DNA from: Quercus robur
Taxonomy: Eukaryota > Streptophyta > Magnoliopsida > Fagales > Fagaceae
Direction: 5' to 3'
Assembly: GCF_932294415.1 (NCBI RefSeq)
Contig: NC_065538.1
Span: forward strand, 10,670,330-10,734,329
Length of the DNA stretch: 64,000 bases
Shown here one piece after another: positions 55,716-64,000 of the stretch (the stretch's first letter is position 1; each line of letters starts with the position of its first letter). Under the pieces are notes generated by a model. It worked only from the letters and a program-made list of their open reading frames with translations, had not been told where the DNA came from and ran no database searches. The translations under genes were made by a program, and so were the position numbers.

Positions 55716-57769
55716 TCCGTAATTATTATCATTTTTTGCCAATTTTGTTTATGTATTAATCAACGTGTTATTAATTGGAAGATGATGCTATATTTTAGTA
55801 TTAACCTATAGGGGGAGGAAAAAGATCCATTGAATAAATCTTATAAATAGTGCATATAATGAAAATGCATAATGAAATCATAACAATAAAACTACTTACA
55901 AAATACATGTGGTGACCAACGAAATATTTAACCAAAAAAAAAAAATGTTATATGTGTAATATCAATCATTCACAAATGTGTAATATTAATGGACAAACAT
56001 GTAAACTTCAACTGGGTATAAATAGAAAATTATAACATTAAAACCAAAAAATAAAAAAGAGCCTCATCACACGTGCTCCTATATATCATCCAAATTTTGT
56101 GTTGCTTCTAATGTGAATGTTACTAGATAAATTTTGAAAACCTTAATATAATTAGAATTTGAAAATGTAGAAGATTGTTCAAACTGGGGTTTGTGATTGA
56201 AAAATATAAAGCAACAGTTCAATATTGTCATGTACTTCATTTTTAGATCTCTCTGTTAAAGTGGCCCAACTTCCTAACAAAAATTACCCTGTAACATATG
56301 GAGAATCCTGAAGAATGAGGGGTCCTAGTTAACTTGTTAAAGAACATCGGTAGCATAAAATCTTGTTTTTCTTTTTAATTAAAAAAAAAATCACCCACCA
56401 TACATATGCAGAAGTCAAAATTTCCAAAATAAACATGCAAAGGTAAACAGAAGCATAGATATAAGATTAGGAATTGACAAATAAATAATTTCCCTCTTCA
56501 TTTGAAAAATAAAATAAAATAAAAATGAAAGAAGGGAACACCATAGGTACATTGTAATTACACATTCAAAAAATAATTCAATTATTTGATTATTGCTTTC
56601 CATGATTCAAATGTAATTACACTTTCAAAATTAAGTGGCTCAAATGTGAAACATGAGTAAGAAAAGGAAATGTAAAAGTTTGGTAACTTCTTCATAAAAT
56701 CTTGGGGTTCATGCAATCTTAACACTTTCGTTTGGCTATAATCTAAAATCCTAGATTGGCATCAGTCATCGATCTATCAAGGTCGCTTTATAGTGCTTTC
56801 AGTTGAAACACATATCTGCAAACCACAATGTGAATGGAATAAGGATGTTACTATCTTTCTCAAGAGTTTTTGGTCCAAACAAAGTAAAAGAAAATTTTTG
56901 ACAGAAAATTTGAATAGATTGAACCGTGCAAACATACCTTTTAGTACATGTTTCCCAATAGTGATAATGCCCATTCATCCTCATCCACCAATTTGAAGCC
57001 AAAATCCTTTCATTCAAAATGGCATGCAAAACGTATTAGATCAAATTAGACTCCATAAAATTATTTCATAAAGTAGTAGAAGGAACAAAAGCAAATATCA
57101 TAGGAAATAGGAATGAGATCAAACTTGCCAGCACTCTTGAAAGTATAAGAGATTTCGCAAATTGGCGGAGGAAATGACAGACTCTTGAAATCAACATCAT
57201 TAACAATTTAAACGATGCAATTAGAATGGAGATGGTAATGAGAGTTTAAAAATAAAAAATAAATAAATAAAACCTGAAAAAGAATGTGAAAACGTGAAAC
57301 ATGGGAAATAGAGAAGTTTGAATAATAGACTCTCTTTTTTTTAATAAAGGTAATTGATTTTTTTTTTTTTTTGCAATAACGGCAGATGTGTGTGTTTTTT
57401 ATTTTTTATTTTTATCAATTATAATGGCAGATATATTCACAAACAAACGTGTGTTTGTTTTATTTATTTATTTATTTTTTATAAATGGATAAAGCAATTT
57501 GAAAACCATAAAAAAAAGTTGTCCTATTTTGTAGGCAATGTTTTAGTGCAAGTTAAACATATATTTTTACCTGACTATCCTTTACTTTTGTCTCTACTTA
57601 AACATAGGCTGTAGAGGTATTTTCGAACAAAAAAAAAAATCTAGTCCAAACAGGTGTAACCCCTTAAATTGTAATATAGATAAATCGGGTTCTATTTCTC
57701 ATTTGCTCTACACTTGAAAGTTATTTTTTTTTAATTTTGGTCTTTATAAATATATTGTTTGATTAGAAA
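55716..57769. other. AT-rich interior of the hAT region
   Basis: No gene was recognised. The segment 56780-57030 has overlapping open frames on both strands and is less AT-rich than its surroundings, but no family match is evident. Short A and T runs are frequent. Confidence 0.4.
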
Positions 57770-58070
57770 TGTCTACTAGAAAATATGCATTTGGATATGA
57801 AAAACTTAAAAAAGAATAAAAAAAGAATAAAAATTAATTGAGTCTAAAAAATGATCAATGGATAAATTTGTTATTAGTAATAAACAAAATATAACACAAA
57901 ATTTAGATGAAAATATCACAAATGAGCAAGAAATTCACCAAAATAATTTAGAAGAAAATGATGTTCAATTTTGCAATATAACAAATCTTGATAATGAACT
58001 TCAAAATAATTTAGAAGAAAATGAAAATAATGATGAAAAACATAATATAAAAATATTAAATAAACATTAA
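57770..58070 (+). pseudogene. hAT transposase N-terminal fragment
   Basis: ATGTCTACTAGAAAATATGC gives MSTRKYAFGYEKLKK, then a stop. From about 57858 it continues MDKFVISNKQNITQNLDENI and TNEQEIHQNNLEENDVQF, closely matching the start of the transposase at 2018-2275 (MDKFITSKKQNLAENLSEGF, NEQEIHQKELEDNEN). Everything after the acidic linker, including the zinc finger and catalytic core, has been deleted. It runs straight into the hAT right end. Confidence 0.8.
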
Positions 58071-58149
58071 TTTAATTAATATATAAGTATAAAAAAGACC
58101 CCATTTTTAGTTCTCACTTTAGGCCCCAAAATGTCTAGAGCCAACCTTG

Positions 58150-59130
58150 TTTCCCTCTCATCCTCTCTCTGCCTTAACCCACGTCACACTGTGCTCCATG
58201 GCTGACCACCAAGCTCTCCTTCTAAACCTCCATAGCCGGAGCTTTTCAAGCTCATCACCTCCAATCACGCATCACTGCTGAAACCCAGCCAAAATCAAAT
58301 CACGACGACCACCACAGCCAAAACCCAGCCAAAATCAAATCGCAAAAAAAACCCAGAAGCTTACCAAATCAGAAATCAAATCACACCCACCGAAATCAAA
58401 GCACAAAACCCACAAAACAACCAAAATCACAAAATGAAAACACTGAAAGTGAACCCACCGTTAAAAAAATATATATTGGTTTTGTTATTATATTTTAGAA
58501 GAAGAATCATCTTGTTGAATTAATTTTAGATCTAAATTAATAAAACACATACCACAAGCAAGAATGATAGACTGAAAGCAAAGCAAAAAAAATTGTATTT
58601 CCCAGAAAAGTGTTTTTAGAAAATAGAAAGGGTAAGCAAAATATAAAAACTATTTGCTTCATAATCTCAAATAAATAAATAAATAACCAAAAATCACACA
58701 CCATAATCTGGTGAAGTCTCATGAGCCACAATTTCACCTAAGATAATCGTCTGAGTTAAGAGGAAGAGATTTTCATAGTCTTTGGCTCGGCAACACAATC
58801 TTCAATTTCCTTTCTTGATGTGGCTTTCGCTCGCTCCTCTCCTATCAGCCTAGGCGACGTATAAAGAGAAATAAAAGAAAGAAAAACAAAGCACCACGTG
58901 AAAAAGAAGAAAAGAAAAATGGTAAGAGAAGAAAGACAAACTGAGATCAAGTGTACTGTCGTATGTATTTTTTTTACATTTTTTACTTTTTTTTTAACTT
59001 TTTAACTCTCTTTTAATATATTTTATTTAATGGTTGAGATTGAAAGTTGTTTTTTCAACTTTTAATCTCAGCCATTAATTACAATTGTATCAGGGTATCA
59101 CACTTGAATCTGAAAAATACAAAAAGACCT
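58150..59130. other. Spacer between hAT end and microsatellite arrays
   Basis: The 58180-58450 part is C/A-rich, with AAACCCAGCCAAAATCAAAT twice and CACCACAGCC-like text, resembling captured or LTR-like sequence, but no boundaries were found. TTGAAAGTTG...CAACTTTTAATCTCA near 59040-59075 is a small hairpin. No gene was seen. Confidence 0.35.
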
Positions 59131-59131
59131 A

Positions 59132-59151
59132 CACATACACATACAAATACG

Positions 59152-59183
<32 letters not shown>

Positions 59184-60035
59184 TACATAAGCACACATAT
59201 ACATACACATACACATACACATACATAAGCACGCATAAACACATATACATACACATAAACATATATAAATATAAGCACACATAAACACATACACATACAA
59301 ATACATAAGCACACATATACATACACATATATAAGCACACATACACACACATACATAAACATACACATACACATACATATACACATACAAATACACATAA
59401 ACATACATACACATACACATAAATATAAATATAAACTTAAATATAAACATAAACACACAAAAACTTGATTTAGCACACCAAAGTAACTAACGAAATTGTT
59501 TGAGGATTGGTGTTAGTTTACAATTTTTTCCAGTCTATATGAGGGTTTAATTTTTCTCAGTCTGTATGTGTGTTTATGTTTATGTATGTTTATGTTTATA
59601 TTTATGTTTATGTGTGTGTGTTTATATGTATGTGTGTTTATATTTGTTTGTTTTTATTTATGTTTGTTTATGCGTGTTTATGTATATGTGTGTTTATGTT
59701 TGTTTGTTTTTGTGTATGTTTGTTTGTGTTTGTGTTCATGTATGTTTATGTGTATGTGTCTTATGTTTATAAATATAAATATACATAAACATACACACAT
59801 ACATAAACATGCATCAACATAAATGAACATAAACATAAACACACATGCACATGCACATAAACATACACATACACACACATAAACATACACATACACAAAT
59901 ACACATACATACACATACATAAACATAAATGAATATAAATATAAACACGCATGCACATATACATAAACATACACACACACATACACATACACACTCATAT
60001 ACATACACATACATAAACACACATGCACATACACA
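59132..60035. repeat. Microsatellite array, copy A: (ACACAT)n - core - (TGTGTT)n - (ACACAT)n
   Basis: ACACAT/ACATAA-type repeats (59132-59460) are followed by a 100-base unique core starting near 59471 (AGCACACCAAAGTAACTAAC). Then come TGTGTTTATGTT-type repeats (59566-59765) and again ACACAT-type repeats (59775-60035). Neighbouring blocks are reverse complements and could form very long hairpins. Open frames here give only Cys/Val/Tyr/Met repeats and are not genes. Confidence 0.85.
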
Positions 60036-60039
60036 TATT

Positions 60040-60085
60040 TTTTTAGTTTTCGCCTTAGGTCCCAAAATGTCTAGGGCCGCCCCTG
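60040..60085 (+). mobile_element. hAT right terminus, copy A
   Basis: TTAGTTTTCGCCTTAGGTCC then CAAAATGTCTAGGGCCGCCC and CTG matches the ends at 58110-58149 and 62713-62761. No left terminus pairs with it inside the window. Confidence 0.7.
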
Positions 60086-61215
60086 ATTAAACGTTTCGCT
60101 AGAATGCAGCAATAATCAAATCTATCTCACCTGACAACTTTTGTTGACCTATGTATTTGATTTATCAACCTTTTAATAAGCTTTTCATAGCTGCTCAAAT
60201 CCTAACAAAAAATAAGACCACATTAGCTATCGATATAAAGGAAACAAGTCACATAGCCTATAACTTAGACTTCAATAAAATAACAGACACAAAATTAGAA
60301 TTCTAATCTACAATAACAGTATCTAGGTGAGTAATAAGTAATAACGTTAGCCTTTTCAATATATAAGGCCCAAATAAAATTTCGGAAAATATATATACTA
60401 ATTCCAGTTTTTCAAAACTTAATCCCTGTAGTGTCAGCAATACGGATACCTTATTGTAAGTCAACCTCAAAGCCTAATTTCTTTCATCTACCTCTTTAAA
60501 TTTGTGTAGTCTTGCCTGTTCAAAATTTAGAGCACTTTCTGTAGCCCAAAGTACTTTACCTATCATCACGTTGCCAATTGATGACAGAAAAGATTTAAAT
60601 GAGACAAGTCACTAAACAACAAACACAAAGCATGTTATTATCAAATCCACTTCATTAAAATTTCTTAACTTCCACCTCCTTTAAAAACCAAAACAATCTC
60701 AAACTTCCAACTATTTCTCCAAAAAATTTACTAACTTAATAAACATAGACAATGAAAAATAAGGACACAGAATTTTGAATACATTTTTTCCACCTTAAAC
60801 AGCAATTCACTTAAGTTGTCCACCTCAAATCCAAAACTTACACATTCAATGAGATACAAAAGGTAACATTCTGAGTCAATACAAGCACCAAACAAGTTTC
60901 AAATTTTTTTTTTTTCTTTTCTTTTAAGCTCGAAACCCAGAATACTATAATAGCCGAGAACAGTAAACCTCCAATCCTAAAACTTTCTAATCAAACAAAA
61001 AAACCCCAACACCACACTTCAAAGAAATAAATAAAGAACAAAGGAAAAACGGGAGGGGCTTACAATTTGCAGATATAGTGCAGATTAGTCACAAGTTTTT
61101 TTATACAATAATATGTCAGCCACACAGACTGACAAAACATCAAATAATAAATATTTATATATTATTACATTGTTCCGTGCTCCCACTAAATCACACAGCA
61201 ACTGAACAAACTCGC
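60086..61215. other. AT-rich spacer, downstream of the SANT pseudogene
   Basis: Present once only: it is not part of the 1503-base tandem unit. No coding signal, RNA or repeat was recognised. Confidence 0.5.
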
Positions 61216-62040
61216 CTAGGGTGACTTAGTCAGATGCTCGATCAAGTCCAGTCGTTTATGCTCAGGGTAGGCCATGAAAGCTTCCCTCATGTCAGCCGAT
61301 GCAAATAATTCAGTGGCCCTGAACATGGTTAGGTCATCAAGTATCTCAGGATACTCCTCAGCCAAAGACTGCAAAATGCCTATGACCTTGGTCATTGAGC
61401 AGCCACTACCTTGTGCAGAATTTATAGTAAGTCTACTTTCATAGGCTCTAGATACGGTCTTCATCCTTTTGTCAGATGAAGTTTCAGCGGCAGCTGGCTG
61501 TTTCCCTTTTGAGGTGCAGCCTTGCTCGTTTGCTGATAATGTATTTGCAACCGTGGGGAAGAGACGTGCTAGCAACCCATAATGGACCAACCCTTTTACG
61601 TGGAATTCCCGGCACGCAGAGTTCACCAAGAAATAGACAAGATGTTGTATACATGGGATTAGAGACACTGGTATATATTGGATTGTTTACATGAAGAATT
61701 TAAAGAATGAACGGCATGGAAATTTATTAAATGTATAATACTCACCGCCTCTGCTTTTGCCCAAGCATCCTTGCTGCCGCTGACTCTGTTTCTATTCGAA
61801 TCTCATACCATGTCGGATCTCCGAATTAGATGGGAAAACGCATAGTATCTCTTTTTTAAACGTTTAAATTTTCCTGATATTTGCATGGCATTATAGTCAT
61901 TTCCGGTTTGGCCGTTAAACAACAATGTGACAGCTTCCACATGATCTTTCGTCAATTTCCCATTACGAATTTTCTCATGATCTGCTTGTGCTTCTTCTAA
62001 CAAAATTTCAATTAACACATGTTCTAGTTCTTCATATACA
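61216..62040 (-). pseudogene. Myb/SANT-like (L10-interacting MYB type) pseudogene, copy B
   Basis: Minus strand. Exon 1 (62040-61746) encodes a Myb_DNA-bind_3/SANT-like domain: LIEILLEEAQADHEKIRNGK, DHVEAVTLLFNGQTGNDYNA and GKFKRLKKRYYAFSHLIR. At the usual Trp after DMV there is TGA, a nonsense change. After a 78-base GT/AG intron, exon 2 (61667-61216) carries FHVKGLVHYGLLARLFPTVA and an acidic helical tail, ADMREAFMAYPEHKRLDLIE, ending HLTKSP and a stop. The exon phases do not join cleanly, a second defect. The N-terminus is replaced by a (TGTGTT)n array at about 62035. Such proteins are often domesticated from, or linked to, Harbinger-type transposons. Confidence 0.7.
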
Positions 62041-62710
62041 CATACAAATACACATAAACATACATACACATACACATAAATATACGTATACATAAACATA
62101 AACACACATCCACATAAACACGTATAAATTCACATAAACGTAAACATACACACACATAAACTTAAATATAAACATAAACACACATAAAGGCTCGATTTAG
62201 CACACCAAAGTAACTAACGAAATTGTTTGAGGATTGGTGTTAGTTTACAATTTTTTCAAGTCTATATGAGGGTTTAATTTTTCTCAGTCTGTATGTGTGT
62301 TTATGTTTATGTGTGTGTGTTTATATGTATGTGTGTTTATATTTCTTTGTTTTTGTTTATGTTTGTTTATGCGTATTTATGTATATGTGTGTTTATGTTT
62401 GTTTGTTTTTGTGTATGTTTGTTTGTGTTTGTGTTCATGTATGTTTATGTGTATGTGTGTTTATGTTTATAAATATAAATATACATAAACATACACACAT
62501 ACATAAACATGCATAAACATAAATGAACATAAACATAAACACACATAAACATACACATACACAAATACACATACATACACATACATAAATATAAATGAAC
62601 ATAAATATAAACACACATGCACATATACATAAACATACACATACACATACACATACACACTCATACACATACACATACACATACACATACATAAACACAT
62701 ATGCACATAC
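62041..62710. repeat. Microsatellite array, copy B
   Basis: Same order as copy A: ACACAT-type, a core from about 62197, TGTGTT-type (62295-62465), then ACACAT-type. Block lengths differ from copy A, showing expansion and contraction. Confidence 0.85.
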
Positions 62711-62712
62711 AC

Positions 62713-62761
62713 ATTTTTTTAGTTCTCGCCTTAGGCCCCAAAATGTCTAGGGCCGCCCCTG
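62713..62761 (+). mobile_element. hAT right terminus, copy B
   Basis: TTTTTTTAGTTCTCGCCTTA, then GGCCCCAAAATGTCTAGGGC and CGCCCCTG. It directly abuts the truncated SANT exon 2 of copy C. Confidence 0.75.
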
Positions 62762-63543
62762 TGCTCAGGGTAGGCCATGAAAGCTTCCCTCATGTCGGCC
62801 GATGCAAATAATTCAGTGGCCCTGAACATGGTTAGGTCATGAAGTCTCTCATGATACTCCTTAGCCAAAGACTGCAAAATGCCTATGACCTTGGTCATTG
62901 AGCAGCCACTACCTTGTGCAGAATTTATAGTAAGCCTACTTTCATAGGCTCTGGACACGGTCTTCATCCTTTTGTCAGATGAAGTTTCGGCGGTAGCTGG
63001 CTGTTTCCCTTTTGAGGTGCAGCCTTGTTCGTTTGCTGATAATGTATTTGCAACCGTGGGGAAGAGACGTGCTAGCAACCCATAATGGACCAACCCTTTT
63101 ACGTGGAATTCCCGGCACGCAGAGTTCACCAAGAAATAGACAAGATGTTGTATACATGGGATTAGAGACACTGGTATATATTGGATTGTTTACATGAAGA
63201 ATTTAAAGAATGAACGGCATGGAAATTTATTAAATGTATAATACTCACCGCCTCTTCTTTTGCCCAAGCATCCTTGCTGCCGCTGACTCTGTTTCTATTC
63301 GAATCTCATACCATGTCGGATCTCCGAATTAGATGGGAAAACGCATAGTATCTCTTTTTTAAACGTTTAAATTTTCCTGATATTTGCATGGCATTATAGT
63401 CATTTCCGATTTGGCCGTTAAACAACAATGTGACAGCTTCCACATGATCTTTCGTCAATATCCCATTACGAATTTTCTCATGATCTGCTTGTGCTTCTTC
63501 TAACAAAATTTCAATTAACACATGTTCTAGTTCTTCATATACA
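62762..63543 (-). pseudogene. Myb/SANT-like pseudogene, copy C (3'-truncated)
   Basis: Exon 1 (63543-63249) and exon 2 (63170-62762) match copy B at a 1503-base offset, with the same nonsense change after DMV. Exon 2 stops short: after FMAYPEH it runs into the hAT end, so the last 14 or so residues and the stop of copy B are missing. A few amino-acid changes (for example KEYHERLHDL for EEYPEILDDL) separate it from copy B. Confidence 0.7.
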
Positions 63544-64000
63544 CATACAAATACACATAAATATACATACACATACACATAAATATATGTATACATAAAC
63601 ATAAACACACATCCACATAAACACGTATAAACTCACATAAACGTAAACATACACACACATAAACTTAAATATAAACATAAACACACATAAAGGCTCGATT
63701 TAGCACACCAAAGTAACTAACGAAATTGTTTGAGGATTGGTGTTAGTTTACAATTTTTTCCAGTCTATATGAGGGTTTAATTTTTCTCAGTCTGTATGTG
63801 TGTTTATGTTTATGTATGTTTATGTTTATGTGTGTGTGTTTATATGTATGTGTGTTTATATTTGTTTGTTTTTGTTTATGTTTGTTTATGCGTATTTATG
63901 TGTATGTGTGTTTATGTTTGTTTGTTTTTGTGTATGTTTGTTTTTGTGTATGTTTGTTTGTGTTTGTGTTTATGTGTATGTTTATGTGTATGTGTGTTGA
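63544..64000. repeat. Microsatellite array, copy C (cut by window end)
   Basis: ACACAT-type repeats, the core from about 63700, then TGTGTT-type repeats from 63795 to the end of the window. Confidence 0.85.

Larger units (their letters stand above)
54552..58149 (+). mobile_element. Deleted hAT element (left end, transposase N-terminus, right end)
   Basis: The left end CAGGGCCGGCCCTTCCCTTA continues with GGCGAGTTAGGC and CTAAGGCCCCC. The right end is CTTTAGGCCCCAAAATGTCT then AGAGCCAACCTTG. A fragment of the same transposase as at 2018-4980 lies near the right end (57770-58070). The interior is filled with other DNA, including the MITE at 55408-55715. No 8-bp duplication matches (CGTGTAAG left, TTTCCCTC right), so the two ends may belong to different copies. 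Confidence 0.5.
61259..64000. repeat. Tandem duplication, 1503-bp unit
   Basis: 61259-62761 recurs from 62762 to the window edge at an exact 1503-base offset. Each unit holds the SANT pseudogene, the flanking microsatellite arrays and, in the first, the hAT end. The join is CCGCCCCTG|TGCTCAGGG: a hAT terminus fused to the middle of SANT exon 2. Only a few base changes separate the copies, so it is recent. The second unit continues beyond the window. Confidence 0.9.

Noticed and set aside
56780..57030. Possible exon with overlapping frames on both strands
   Set aside because: No protein family recognised, no reliable splice context, and no repeat evidence to support it.
59132..60035. Possible CRISPR-like array
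   Set aside because: Short continuous microsatellite repeats without unique spacers, in a plant nuclear context.
59079..60065. Several overlapping 70-125-codon frames of Cys/Val/Tyr/Met repeats (also at 62295-62712 and 63800-64000)
   Set aside because: All are translations of the ACACAT/TGTGTT microsatellite, open in several frames at once, so not genes.

Overview
This window is nuclear DNA of a flowering plant: split genes with GT/AG introns, plant-only families (HOTHEAD-type GMC oxidoreductase, F-box, prolamin-like), very AT-rich spacers, many poly(A)/poly(T) and (TA)n/(GA)n tracts, and dense layers of plant transposons. The repeat flavour suggests a woody eudicot (possibly Fagaceae), but that is inference; no species marker was found.

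Protein-coding content is sparse. Four genes look intact: a histone chaperone ASF1 (9898-12803, plus, 3 exons, 192 aa), a HOTHEAD-like secreted GMC oxidoreductase (17644-23464, minus, 6 exons, 590 aa), a small secreted six-cysteine prolamin-like protein (39863-40228, plus, 121 aa) and a single-exon F-box protein (45956-47224, plus, 422 aa). The last two exons of a MATE transporter (13770-14440, minus) survive as a fragment between ASF1 and HOTHEAD. At the right end a Myb/SANT-like pseudogene is present in two tandem copies. The intact genes have unrelated functions and do not form a pathway.

The rest is layered mobile DNA. 1-9 kb: a broken hAT transposase interrupted by a foldback element, a LINE reverse-transcriptase fragment, and a hAT-type element (7240-8854, perfect 8-bp target duplication) with a solo LTR nested in it. 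14-34 kb: tRNA-derived SINEs of several families, a second foldback copy, a 127-bp palindrome-within-palindrome MITE and two more solo LTRs. 34.6-45.6 kb: a non-coding block of about 2.5 kb present twice, flanking the prolamin-like gene and a Mutator-type MITE. 47.6-54.3 kb: a long-TIR element carrying copia tail fragments in tandem, an apparently inverted LINE insertion and a fourth solo LTR, then a 2-kb Mutator-like element with a 9-bp target duplication. 54.5-64 kb: hAT ends and a deleted hAT, then a recent 1503-bp tandem duplication that combines the SANT pseudogene, long (TGTGTT)n/(ACACAT)n arrays and a hAT terminus.

Most notable: a proline-rich uORF whose stop overlaps the ASF1 start (ATGA) beneath an E2F site; a foldback family with TG...CA ends and 5-bp duplications that breaks a transposase; four solo LTRs with exact 5-bp duplications and no full-length LTR element; and the hAT/SANT/microsatellite tandem unit. 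No CRISPR array, rRNA gene or functional tRNA gene was seen, and no clearly new multi-gene system is evident.
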